Positions 24,936 to 33,837 of a stretch of DNA of 43,559 nt are shown in pieces (position 1 is the first letter of the stretch; the number at the start of each line of letters is the position of its first letter). The DNA lies in NCBI GenBank assembly GCA_037445555.1, contig JBBIKG010000023.1, forward strand, positions 1-43,559, written 5' to 3'. The position numbers and the translations under genes are program-made. A model generated the notes under the pieces. The model did not search any database and was not told where the DNA came from. It was given only the letters and a program-made list of their open reading frames with translations. This DNA is from JAAYJT01 sp037445555 (GTDB taxonomy: Bacteria > Bacteroidota > Bacteroidia > Bacteroidales > JAAYJT01).

Positions 24936-26270
24936 TTACAGGTTAAGCCCTCCCTGGCCCCGATACAGCCTAACCGGTTTTTTCAGCCTGACCCGAAGCA
25001 CTGTCATATACGGGTCTGTGATTTTTTTCGGGACATCGATAAATACAAGGCCGGGCACTGGGCTCCATGATATTTTGCCTACATTTTTCCACGAGAGCTT
25101 CTTGCCTGATCCCACCACCCGAATGTCTTCAATCTCCTGCCATAGGCCCCGAATTACAATTTGTGTCAGAGGCGTACCCGCCATAAACAGGTAAAGGGTA
25201 GTGCTGTCGGACGATAGAGTGCTGGGGCCGTAAAAATGTCCCGGCGGCAAACCGGGAATGCTGCCGAATATGGCTTCAGCATTTTTACAAGTCCATTTTC
25301 CCAGCTCCTTCAAAATACGAACCTGTTCGGCGGGGATGGTTCCGTCGGCTTTTGGACCGATATCAAGCAACAGATTGCCGCCGTTGGCGATGACATCGGT
25401 AAATATGGAAATGATCTCATAGGGTGTTTTCCAGTTCTGGTCGCGGGGCTGATATCCCCAGCTGTCGTTTGTGGTCATGCATAACTCCCACCACGGGTAG
25501 TTTGGTCGCTGCACCGGGAAGTTCTGTTCCGGTGTGGCATAGTCGCCAAAACCTTGCAGGCGTCCGTTAATGATGGCCCCGGGATTATTTTTCAGGATAA
25601 GGTCACGGATCTTTCCGGCCTGCCAATCTTCGGCGCTATGCTCCCAGTCGCCATCAAACCACCAGAGGTCGGGTTGGTAAAGTCTGTTCAGCTCAGTGAT
25701 CTGTCCCTGCAGAAAATAATGAAAACGTTCCCACCGGCCCGGCTCATTCCCGATCGCGTATTTTGCACTGTCTCTCAGAAACCCGGGATAATCGGGATGA
25801 GTCCAGTCGATAAGTGAATAATATGCTCCGCATTTGATTCCCCTGCTGCGAAGTTCTGCAAAGAATGGCCTGATAATATCTTTGCCGGCCGGCGTGGCCT
25901 TTACGGTACTGAGTTCATTCATGCGCGTGTCATACATAGCCACACCATCGTGGTGTTTAGTGGTGATCACTGCATACCTGGCACCGGATTCTCTGATGAG
26001 ATCGGCCCACGCCGCCGGGTCGAATCTTTCCATCGTAAAGCCTGAAAGCTGTTTCATATATTCGGCATGGGATATCTTGCGGTTGTGAAAACTCCACGAC
26101 TCATCGATCCCGTTTACCGAATAAATACCTGTATGAATGAAGATGCCCAGTTTGGTATTGGCAAACCATTGCATCTTCTGTGAACCGTTTTCAGTTACCT
26201 CCTGCGTCTTTGCCGGGATCTTAAGCCACAAAGCCAGGAGCATTAAGGACAATACCTTTTTTACTTTCAT
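24936..26270 (-). CDS. GH29 alpha-L-fucosidase
   Basis: A periplasmic or surface fucosidase of about 444 residues that removes alpha-linked L-fucose with retention. A signal peptide (about 1-22) starts at ATG 26270. The GH29 barrel shows WFANTKLGIFIHTGIYS (parts), TTKHHDGVAMYD, GAYYSLIDW, and the nucleophile Asp206 in LWWFDGDWE. NGGNLLLDIGPKADG closes the catalytic domain, and a beta-sandwich follows. An upstream ATG at 26363 forms a TAATG overlap with the GH3 stop and would add 31 residues before the signal peptide, so coupling from there is possible; the signal peptide favours 26270. Having two GH29 genes in one operon suggests two different fucosyl linkages. Confidence 0.92.
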   Translation of the reverse strand: MKVKKVLSLMLLALWLKIPAKTQEVTENGSQKMQWFANTKLGIFIHTGIYSVNGIDESWSFHNRKISHAEYMKQLSGFTMERFDPAAWADLIRESGARYAVITTKHHDGVAMYDTRMNELSTVKATPAGKDIIRPFFAELRSRGIKCGAYYSLIDWTHPDYPGFLRDSAKYAIGNEPGRWERFHYFLQGQITELNRLYQPDLWWFDGDWEHSAEDWQAGKIRDLILKNNPGAIINGRLQGFGDYATPEQNFPVQRPNYPWWELCMTTNDSWGYQPRDQNWKTPYEIISIFTDVIANGGNLLLDIGPKADGTIPAEQVRILKELGKWTCKNAEAIFGSIPGLPPGHFYGPSTLSSDSTTLYLFMAGTPLTQIVIRGLWQEIEDIRVVGSGKKLSWKNVGKISWSPVPGLVFIDVPKKITDPYMTVLRVRLKKPVRLYRGQGGLNL

Positions 26271-26362
26271 CTGCCTGCAGGTGTAAATTCCTTTGATCCT
26301 ATGTAGGCTAATCATACCCGACAACACTTTGTATTCATTTCTCAGATCAGATGAACGATACA

Positions 26363-29050
26363 TTATTGAGTAACTGTGAGGAACGCACGTTGTCTGATAT
26401 CTTTGGATGAGGCGCCAATCATGATGCGAAACACCCCTGTTTCAACAACCTTATTCAGATCCTTGTCGAGCAGGGTAAGCATTTCCGGGGTTATCAGAAA
26501 GCGCACTTCCTTTGTTTCATCTGGCTCAAGGCGAATCCGGCTGAAGGCTTTCAATTCGCTAACCGGGCGGGCAACCGAAGCTACCTCATCGCGGAGATAC
26601 AGCTGAACCACCTCATCACCCGCGCGGCTGCCTGTGTTTGTGACCCGAACGGAAACCCATGCCGAGTTGCCGGCTGTCAATCTTTCCTTTTCCAGCACAG
26701 GTTCACTGTAGTCAAAGGATGTATAACTCAAGCCAAACCCGAAAGGATACAGTGCCTGCCCTGTAATATTAAGGTAGTCATCGCCCCGACCGGTGGGCTT
26801 GTGGTTATATACAAGTGGCAACTGCCCTTCGTGCCAGGGCCACGAAAAAGGCAGACGGCCGGCAGGAGTGTAGAGACCAAACAGGATTTCCGCCACGGCA
26901 TACCCCCCTGCCTCGCCCGGATACCAGGCCATTATAATGGCGTGCACCTTATCCATCCACCGCTGCATGGTAATAGCGCTGCCACCGGTCAGTATAACAA
27001 TTACAGGTTTTCCTGTCGCCGAAATCCTTTCTATCAGTTCTTCCTGCCGGCCGGGAAGGCTTAAAAGGGCGCGGTCCCGAAATTCGCCCTCCTCAATTCC
27101 CACAACCACAATGGCTACATCGCTCTTTTTCGCCATCCTGACAGCTTTTTCCATCTCATCATCCGTGTTGGCACTTGCAACCTTCCATACCAGGCTAAAC
27201 CAGGCATTTCCCGTGGGCTCATAATATTCAATCCGGATATCATACAGGCGGTCCTTCTGAAAGCGGAAATCCGTGAACAACACCCTACGGGTCTGTTTTA
27301 CAGGGCTCTCCAGTATGAGTTTGTCGTCGATATACAGCCGGTACCCATCGTTGCCATCAATGCCCAGGGTAACTACTCCGTTGACCGGAGCTTTCAGCTT
27401 GCCCGTCCAGCGAGCAGAGTAAAAATCATAGGCCAGCTTTTCGGGGTCGGGCGAAAAGAGCGTCCACTGAAACTTTATCTGTTGGTCAATGCGCCTGAAC
27501 ACAGGTTGTCCGCTCAGCGAGATATTGTTAAAATATTCACCAAGCAATCCCTGGTGTGTTGTGCCTTCGACGACACATGACAGATTTTCGGCCGGAACCG
27601 GTGCAAATTCAACCGACTCACGCCGGCAACCAGGGGCGTAGTTTACTTTTACATTCTTTCCGGCAGTCTGCCGTATTCCCTCCAGAATGCTCACTTTATG
27701 GTTGCCGGGTCCGCTGTATCCACCAAGCCGGGCTTCCGCGGCATCCGGCCCTGTGACAGCTATGGATCTCACGGCGCGAGAAAGTGGCAGGGCTTGCCGA
27801 GCGTTTTTTAGCAAGACGACCGATTCTCTTGCTGCCTCTTTTGCCAGCCGGCGATGATCGGGATGCCCGTTCACACTGTCCGCCTCAAGGGGGTCGGCGT
27901 AAGGATTTTCGAAGAGGCCGAGTTCAAATTTTGCACGAAGCACTCTTGCTACCGCACTGTCAATTACCCGGGGCTCGACAGATCCGTCGTGAAAGGGCGA
28001 GGAAAACAAGCTGTGATGCTTTATGTCTGACTGAAAGATGACATCCAGCCCTGCAGCGAGCGATTTGGCTGTGGCTTCGGCATAATCGCCGGCAGTCATG
28101 TGCAATACGTTGGCACCTCCGGTAGCTCCGGCATCCGAGATGACAAAACCGCCGAATTTCCATTCGTTTTTTAACAGCTGATTCAGAAGCGCAGGGCTGG
28201 CGGTGCAGGGTGTGCCATCAAAACTGTTGTAGGCTGTCATCAAAGATCGAGCGCCAGCTCGCCTGATACATGCCTCAAAAGGAGGGTAATAGAATTCGCG
28301 CATGTAGCGATCGCTGTAATGGATGGGGTAGCTGTCGCGGCCTCCGTGACCCACGTTGGCCACAAAATGTTTTGGGGTTGCAATCACTCCCGCTTTCTCA
28401 AACGCTGATATATACGCTACCCCCATTTCGGAGGCAAGAAACGGGTCTTCTCCGTAGGTTTCTTCTGTGCGTCCCCAGCGAACATCGGAAGCCAGGTTAA
28501 CTACTGGAGATAATACCTGTCGTATGCCACGGCTTTTACACTCCCGGGCTATGGCTTCAGCCACCTCGTGCATTAAACTGGTATTCCATGTGGCCGCCAG
28601 CCCTATAGCCTGAGGAAAAGCAGTTGCTCCTTCCCTTACCAAGCCGTGCAACGCCTCGTCGAAGGGGATTACTGGAATGCCAAGCCTTGTTCTTTCGCGA
28701 TAAAAGCGCTGCCACTCGTTGATTTTCAACGCCGCATGATAGCTGCTGCCCGACGAAGTGCCGGATATTAGCTGCTGGGCTGGTCCGGCAGCAGCACTTC
28801 GGGCAAACGGCTGTATGCCAAAGATTCCTGCCTCAGGCCGGTAGGTGGTGTCGTCCAGGTCGGCGGGCACCATAAAAAGCTGCCAGAATTTTTCCAAGGG
28901 GGTCATCCGCTGCAGCAGGTCGGCCACCCTTGCGCTGACAGGAAGAGCGGCGTCTTTGTAAGGCTGCCCCGTGGCACATAGTCCTGCCATAAGCATAAGC
29001 CCCGCGGCAATGAAATGTTTTGCGAAACCCGCCATTGGAACCGTTGTCAT
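26363..29050 (-). CDS. GH3 beta-glycosidase with PA14 domain
   Basis: An 895-residue exported glycoside hydrolase. A signal peptide (about 1-28, ending ATG/Q) precedes the GH3 barrel, with FDEALHGLV, GRTEETYGEDPFL, PKHFVANV and the nucleophile Asp306 in GGFVISDAGAT; SDAG replaces the usual SDW or SDY. The second domain has VVLLKNARQALPL and is split by a PA14 domain (from HQGLLGEYFNN to about FSLVWKV), which may bind or select the sugar. GEFRDRALLSLPG follows, and an FnIII-like C-terminal domain ends the protein. ATG 29050 makes an ATGA overlap with the DUF4838 gene's stop, implying coupling; the ATG at 29107 is less likely. GH3 enzymes of this layout remove glucose, xylose or GlcNAc-type residues, so the specificity stays open. 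Confidence 0.92.
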   Translation of the reverse strand: MTTVPMAGFAKHFIAAGLMLMAGLCATGQPYKDAALPVSARVADLLQRMTPLEKFWQLFMVPADLDDTTYRPEAGIFGIQPFARSAAAGPAQQLISGTSSGSSYHAALKINEWQRFYRERTRLGIPVIPFDEALHGLVREGATAFPQAIGLAATWNTSLMHEVAEAIARECKSRGIRQVLSPVVNLASDVRWGRTEETYGEDPFLASEMGVAYISAFEKAGVIATPKHFVANVGHGGRDSYPIHYSDRYMREFYYPPFEACIRRAGARSLMTAYNSFDGTPCTASPALLNQLLKNEWKFGGFVISDAGATGGANVLHMTAGDYAEATAKSLAAGLDVIFQSDIKHHSLFSSPFHDGSVEPRVIDSAVARVLRAKFELGLFENPYADPLEADSVNGHPDHRRLAKEAARESVVLLKNARQALPLSRAVRSIAVTGPDAAEARLGGYSGPGNHKVSILEGIRQTAGKNVKVNYAPGCRRESVEFAPVPAENLSCVVEGTTHQGLLGEYFNNISLSGQPVFRRIDQQIKFQWTLFSPDPEKLAYDFYSARWTGKLKAPVNGVVTLGIDGNDGYRLYIDDKLILESPVKQTRRVLFTDFRFQKDRLYDIRIEYYEPTGNAWFSLVWKVASANTDDEMEKAVRMAKKSDVAIVVVGIEEGEFRDRALLSLPGRQEELIERISATGKPVIVILTGGSAITMQRWMDKVHAIIMAWYPGEAGGYAVAEILFGLYTPAGRLPFSWPWHEGQLPLVYNHKPTGRGDDYLNITGQALYPFGFGLSYTSFDYSEPVLEKERLTAGNSAWVSVRVTNTGSRAGDEVVQLYLRDEVASVARPVSELKAFSRIRLEPDETKEVRFLITPEMLTLLDKDLNKVVETGVFRIMIGASSKDIRQRAFLTVTQ

Positions 29051-31281
29051 TTGATTACTATTTCGTCCACAAACACCCATGAACCACCCCCGGCAGCGTG
29101 GTGCCACAATGGCAGCTGAAGAGTGCCCGTTACTACAAATTCAGCGAATCTGAATGCCTGGCCATTGGATGGCCGGAAAGTGAATAACCGTTGTATGGGT
29201 TCATTTTGCTGATCGCCCTCAACAGTTTGTTTCCCAATCGACCGGTATCCGGTTCCATCGGCCGAAATCAGGCATTCCATACTTTTCGGATGCAGAATCC
29301 AGCTCTTGGCATCCCAAAGCGTGCTAATTTCAATGCTCTCGGCTTTGACAATCTGCTGCAGATCTACGCGAAGACGAAAATTTTTACTTTCCCACCCAAT
29401 CCAGTGCACATGGTAATCGTTGGCGCCGCGCACTCCGTTGGTCAGATAGGACAGATTTCCGCAACTGTATTTTACTTCGGGAGGAGGGGCAGCTTCAACG
29501 GGTTTACGAAAGGCTAAATTGCCTTTCACCTGGCTCTGAATGAACCTCCTGGTCGAAAAGTAATATTCTTCGGCAGTCAATCCTGATTCATTCAGCGGTT
29601 CCGATTTACAATCCATACTAGTTTGATAGAAACGCTCAAGTGTTTCAGTCATGTGAGCTTTTGGAACAAAATCCCCGTGCTTTTCTTCGTACCAACCGCG
29701 TGGGCCAAACATATCACCTTTACCGATTTCCATGATGGCATATTGCAGGGGCATCCGGGCTTTGCGCACGTGCAACAGGTAATCGGGATGGGCTGCAACA
29801 GCCTTTTCCGCTTCATCAAACCAGGTATTGTAGGCGCTCACGTTTGCGGCCGAGAGAAACGAATGCTGATGATTGTTTGGCGGGCCATATATGTCAAGCC
29901 GTTCGCCCGACTTCAGCAATTCGTTCTGCAAGCGATACAAGTACTTTCTTATCCAGGGAGCGGCCGGACCATAATATCCGTCCGTAAATTCCCGGATAAT
30001 GCTATCCGCGTGGGCCTGTGGGTTCCACAAAAGTTTTGCCAGGAGGTAAGACTTAAGTTCCGAAAATTCATGGCCGGCTCCGGTGTTCGACTGCTGAAAA
30101 TGCTCTTTTACGTTGTTCCGAACAAACAGCTGTATATTGGGCTGCAACACGTGCAGGTTGGGAAAGGGACTGATACTGTGCGCAAAATCAACGGTGTAAT
30201 CCCACAAGTAGATATGGTCGGAGATCCTTCCCCAATCTTCGATATCTTTTATAAACGAACGGCTGGCGGAATCCGCGGCAATCGGCAGGCTACGGTTCAG
30301 CTCGATGGTACAGAGCATCACCTGCACATTCTTGCGTGGCCTTGTTTGCATCGGAGCTTTGCGGCTGTAAATATATGCCAGAGTGGAGATAATTTTATCC
30401 GGAAACTGACTGGCAACCTGATTCACAAAACGGACAATCGGACCTGCCGCGCTCCGCTCTTCCCCAATCACCCTGCTGCACTCAGGACATTCGCAGTACC
30501 AGGGGTTATCGTCCTGACTCACCGACCACACTTTCTTACCGGGCTGCAGCGCCATCTCAGCCTGTAGCTTTTCGGTCACAAGCCTGAGCACGTCGGGATT
30601 GGAAAGGCAAAGCTGGTGAATGCTTCTTTTTCCGTTAACCAGCGCAAAATATTCAGGGTGTTTTGCCATTAACTCCCTCCAGGGCACAAGGCGGTGAAAG
30701 GTATGAACATAATATCCGTCGGCAAACATGTCGCTGATGGAATGCAGGCGGTGAAAATCCTTATAGTTTGCATCTTCGGCAAACCGGCCATGTACATTGC
30801 GGTATGTGTTGGGCGACGAACCGGCCAGATGCAGTCGGGGTATTGTTATCTTGGATTTCTTTGGAGCCACAACAAATGCGGGGCTGTAATACCGGACACC
30901 CAGATGCGTTTCAAGCAGTTCGGCCACGCCATAAACGCAACCCCTCTCAGAGCCGCCCCTGATCACAAGGCGTCGGCCGGTGGTTGTAACCTGGTAGCCG
31001 TCGCCTGAGGTGATGGAATCACTTTTACGGATGACGACGCAGTGTTCAGGCCATGGCTCGCCGCCCTCGATCACCGGAAGCCTGTATCCTGTCATCATCT
31101 CCAGATGATGGTTCAGAAATACAGCTGCTCTCATTTCTTCAGGCGATGCCTGCACCGGAACAATCATCACATACCGGCTTTTGCCATTTTCGATCAGCCG
31201 CAGGGAAGATGAATCAGCACAGCAGGGGGCGATCATCAGCCACACTAAAAGCGCAATCAGTATTTTGACTGAAGATCTCAT
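29047..31281 (-). CDS. DUF4838 protein with glucuronidase-like N-domain and F5/8-type C-domain
   Basis: A 744-residue exported protein, possibly a lipoprotein (IAPCCADS after a hydrophobic stretch from ATG 31281). Residues about 40-130 resemble the N-terminal domain of alpha-glucuronidases and GH20 enzymes: AAVFLNHHLEMMTGYRLPV and YGVAELLETHLGVRYYSP (parts). The DUF4838 barrel (about 150-470) has PEYFALVNGKR, VSQDDNPWYCECPEC and WDYTVDF. The last 140 residues look like an F5/8-type (CBM32) carbohydrate-binding domain with NGVRGANDYHVHWIGW. DUF4838 proteins sit in glycan loci, but I know of no settled reaction for them, so the substrate is inferred only from the neighbouring fucosidases. Its stop overlaps the GH3 start. 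Confidence 0.82.
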   Translation of the reverse strand: MRSSVKILIALLVWLMIAPCCADSSSLRLIENGKSRYVMIVPVQASPEEMRAAVFLNHHLEMMTGYRLPVIEGGEPWPEHCVVIRKSDSITSGDGYQVTTTGRRLVIRGGSERGCVYGVAELLETHLGVRYYSPAFVVAPKKSKITIPRLHLAGSSPNTYRNVHGRFAEDANYKDFHRLHSISDMFADGYYVHTFHRLVPWRELMAKHPEYFALVNGKRSIHQLCLSNPDVLRLVTEKLQAEMALQPGKKVWSVSQDDNPWYCECPECSRVIGEERSAAGPIVRFVNQVASQFPDKIISTLAYIYSRKAPMQTRPRKNVQVMLCTIELNRSLPIAADSASRSFIKDIEDWGRISDHIYLWDYTVDFAHSISPFPNLHVLQPNIQLFVRNNVKEHFQQSNTGAGHEFSELKSYLLAKLLWNPQAHADSIIREFTDGYYGPAAPWIRKYLYRLQNELLKSGERLDIYGPPNNHQHSFLSAANVSAYNTWFDEAEKAVAAHPDYLLHVRKARMPLQYAIMEIGKGDMFGPRGWYEEKHGDFVPKAHMTETLERFYQTSMDCKSEPLNESGLTAEEYYFSTRRFIQSQVKGNLAFRKPVEAAPPPEVKYSCGNLSYLTNGVRGANDYHVHWIGWESKNFRLRVDLQQIVKAESIEISTLWDAKSWILHPKSMECLISADGTGYRSIGKQTVEGDQQNEPIQRLFTFRPSNGQAFRFAEFVVTGTLQLPLWHHAAGGGSWVFVDEIVIK

Positions 31282-31367
31282 CACAGCGCCGGGTGGATAA
31301 AACATTCTGTGCCGGATTGGAGCCTTGAAATCCTTACTCTTCATGGATGACAGCATGAAAAGATATT

Positions 31368-32534
31368 CTACGATTTATTCTTTCCCAGTGTAAGGAAAGA
31401 GATCGCGATCAGGTAGACAGCCGAGGCTGCAAACACATACATTCCGGTACTCAGCGTGCTGAGGTCAGCTATTTTACCGACCAGGGGAGGGATAAACGCC
31501 CCGCCCGAAATGGCCATGATCATTAGGCCTGAAATCTCGTTGGTGCGGGTGGGATACCTGCCGGCGGTGATGGAGAAAATCAGTGGGAAAATATTGCTGG
31601 CCGCCATTCCCGTAAGAAACATCAGCAGCAGAGCGCTGGCCGGTGCAGGTGTCCAGATGAATGCCAGCAGCACCGCCAGGGTAGCCAGCGAGGAGCCCAG
31701 CAGGAATTTGCCGGAGTGAAGGCGGGTGAGCAACAAAGCCCCTGCAAATGTACCCAGCATCTTGCCGAAAAAGTACAGGCTTCGACCTTGCTTTGCCGGC
31801 TCAGGATCCATGCCAAGCTTTTCCATTAAAAACTGCCCGGAAGTGGAGTTGATGCCCACATCAATGCCAACGACGAAGAAAATTCCCAGGACCATCAGCA
31901 GGATATAGGGGGTGCCAAGCAATCCGAACGCTGAACCAAAGGTAGCTTTCTTGGCGCCGGGATCACGCTGTGTCTCAGCTACAGGCGTAAGGTGCAGCCA
32001 TACCGCCGACAATACCGACAGGATGCCGAACGATAGTAACACCAGTTTCCAGTCGCCCAGCCGAAGGGCAAAAAATGTGGCCAGATATGGCGCCACCATC
32101 GAGCCGATGGCTTTGATGAATTGCGAAAAGCTCAGGAAACTTGAGCTCCGGTTTCCGGGCACTACATCAATGAGCAGCGGATTGGCCGATACCTGCAGGA
32201 TGGTGTTGCCGATACCCAATAGCACAAAGCCTGCCAGCAATGTTGGAAAAGTGTAGATCACAAAAGGCAGAAACAACCCAAGTGCGGTGATCAGCATGCC
32301 TATGTTCACCATGTAGCGCTTACCGATACGGTCCTGTAGCACGCCGACAGGAACCGAGAGCAGAAAAAACCATACAAAAACGGCCATTGGGATTAGCTGT
32401 GCCAGAGTGTTACTGACAGCAAAATCGGCCTTGGCATTATCAACGCCCAGACCCACCAGGTCGCAGAAGCTCATCACAAAGAATGAAAGCAGTACCGGCA
32501 GCACCACCAGGTACGAAAGTTTTTTGTTGTTCAT
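31368..32534 (-). CDS. MFS sugar permease, FucP-like family
   Basis: An inner-membrane transporter of about 388 residues with 12 predicted hydrophobic helices. The half-protein signature GVLQDRIGKRYMVNIG is the MFS loop 2-3 motif. GIGNTILQVSANPLL and NRSSSFLSFSQFIKAIGSMVAPY are close to the FucP/NagP group of proton-coupled sugar permeases. I start at ATG 32534 (MNNKKLSY), directly before helix 1; an upstream ATG at 32654 would add 40 unlikely residues. It is the first gene of the operon that includes two GH29 domains, GH3 and DUF4838, so L-fucose or another released sugar is the likely cargo. The 228 bases upstream, before the threonine aldolase gene, must carry the promoter, but I see no clear element. 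Confidence 0.88.
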   Translation of the reverse strand: MNNKKLSYLVVLPVLLSFFVMSFCDLVGLGVDNAKADFAVSNTLAQLIPMAVFVWFFLLSVPVGVLQDRIGKRYMVNIGMLITALGLFLPFVIYTFPTLLAGFVLLGIGNTILQVSANPLLIDVVPGNRSSSFLSFSQFIKAIGSMVAPYLATFFALRLGDWKLVLLSFGILSVLSAVWLHLTPVAETQRDPGAKKATFGSAFGLLGTPYILLMVLGIFFVVGIDVGINSTSGQFLMEKLGMDPEPAKQGRSLYFFGKMLGTFAGALLLTRLHSGKFLLGSSLATLAVLLAFIWTPAPASALLLMFLTGMAASNIFPLIFSITAGRYPTRTNEISGLMIMAISGGAFIPPLVGKIADLSTLSTGMYVFAASAVYLIAISFLTLGKNKS

Positions 32535-32762
32535 ATGTAAGAAAGTATTGATGATAGGTATGAAGTGCCAGAAAACTCTGAGATAGATGACAACAACAGA
32601 AGACCTTGCAGCCTTGCAGGCAATAGCCAGCCTGCCCGGTGTACAGGCCTTCATAACCGGGTCTTTGCCTGCCCGGCCGGTATCAAATGCCTGGAAGTAA
32701 AAATAAAACTTCTTTGCAACAGAATCAGAAAAAGGCAGCTAAAATCTTCAGTTTTGACTTGT

Positions 32763-33791
32763 TCATATCCTTCCGAACAGATCTATGGCATATTCCAACA
32801 TCTCGCTGCTGATGTCGAGATGGGTGACCATACGAATACTTCGGGGGCCAAACTGTACAGTCAGAATCCCTTTGTCCTCAAGCCGTTGAATGATTTCGGA
32901 CGCAGAGTATCCTTCAGCCACGTCAAAAATGACGATGTTGGTATCGGCAGGCATTACGCAGGCTACCCACGGTTGGCGGGTGAGGGCGTGGGCAATTGTT
33001 TTCGCTTTCGCGTGATCTTCGTGCAGCCGGGCGATATGATTGTCGAGGGCATAGATACCTGCAGCTGCCAGAAATCCGGCTTGCCGCATACCACCGCCAA
33101 AAGCTCTTCTGAACCTGCGTGCACGGTGGATAAACTCATGGCTTCCGGTCAGCATGGACCCCACGGGCGCCCCCAGCCCTTTCGACAGGCAGATCGAGAT
33201 GGAATCGAAAAGTTTCCCATAGTCCGCCGGGGTTTGCGATGTCACGGCCAGCGCATTAAAGAGCCGAGCACCGTCGAGATGATAGGCCAGGCCGTTTTCC
33301 CTGCACACCGTTCCTATGGCTTGCATCTCCGACCAGTCCCACACAGATCCTCCCCCTTTATTGACCGTGTTTTCGACCGACACAAGGCTGGTTCTGGGAT
33401 AATGCACGTCGTCAGGATTGATATTGGCCTGCACATCAGTAGCCGTAAAACGGCCCCTGTCGCCGTGAAGCAGCCTGACCGAGGCGCCGGAATTCAGGGC
33501 AATACCCCCGCCCTCATAGTTATAGATATGCGAAAGCCTGTCGCAGATCACCTCATCGCCCGGCACCGTATGCACCTTGATAGCGAGTTGGTTGCTCATG
33601 ATTCCCGAGGTGCAAAACAGGGCGGCCTCATGCCCGAAAAGCTCTGCGGTTTTCCTTTCAAGGGCGTTCATTGTCGGATCTTCGCCCCATACATCATCAC
33701 CCACTTCGGCCCTCATCATAGCCTCAAGCATTCCGGGGGTCGGTTTGGTGAGCGTATCGCTTCGCAAGTCTGCCTTACAAATTGTTTTCAT
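32763..33791 (-). CDS. Low-specificity L-threonine aldolase
   Basis: A 342-residue pyridoxal-phosphate enzyme that splits threonine or allo-threonine into glycine and acetaldehyde. It belongs to fold-type I. The N-terminal DLRSDTLTKPTPGMLEAM and DDVWGEDPTMN are characteristic of the family. LFCTSGIMSNQLA and LSHIYNYEGGG surround the cofactor, YHLDGARLFNA contains the PLP-ring Asp, and CLSKGLGAPVGS has the Schiff-base Lys. The length is standard. It follows the PatB-like gene by 46 bases on the same strand, so the sigma54-type regulator, PatB-like and aldolase genes form a likely operon of amino-acid catabolism. It ends before the promoter region of the glycan operon. Confidence 0.93.
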   Translation of the reverse strand: MKTICKADLRSDTLTKPTPGMLEAMMRAEVGDDVWGEDPTMNALERKTAELFGHEAALFCTSGIMSNQLAIKVHTVPGDEVICDRLSHIYNYEGGGIALNSGASVRLLHGDRGRFTATDVQANINPDDVHYPRTSLVSVENTVNKGGGSVWDWSEMQAIGTVCRENGLAYHLDGARLFNALAVTSQTPADYGKLFDSISICLSKGLGAPVGSMLTGSHEFIHRARRFRRAFGGGMRQAGFLAAAGIYALDNHIARLHEDHAKAKTIAHALTRQPWVACVMPADTNIVIFDVAEGYSASEIIQRLEDKGILTVQFGPRSIRMVTHLDISSEMLEYAIDLFGRI

Positions 33792-33837
33792 GGTATGTTG
33801 TTGTGGATCGCTGCTTATGAGCAGCCAATGTGTTTTA

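Noticed and set aside
29623..30567. A 314-codon open frame on the plus strand
   Set aside because: It lies entirely antisense to the DUF4838 gene and its translation shows no family or membrane pattern.
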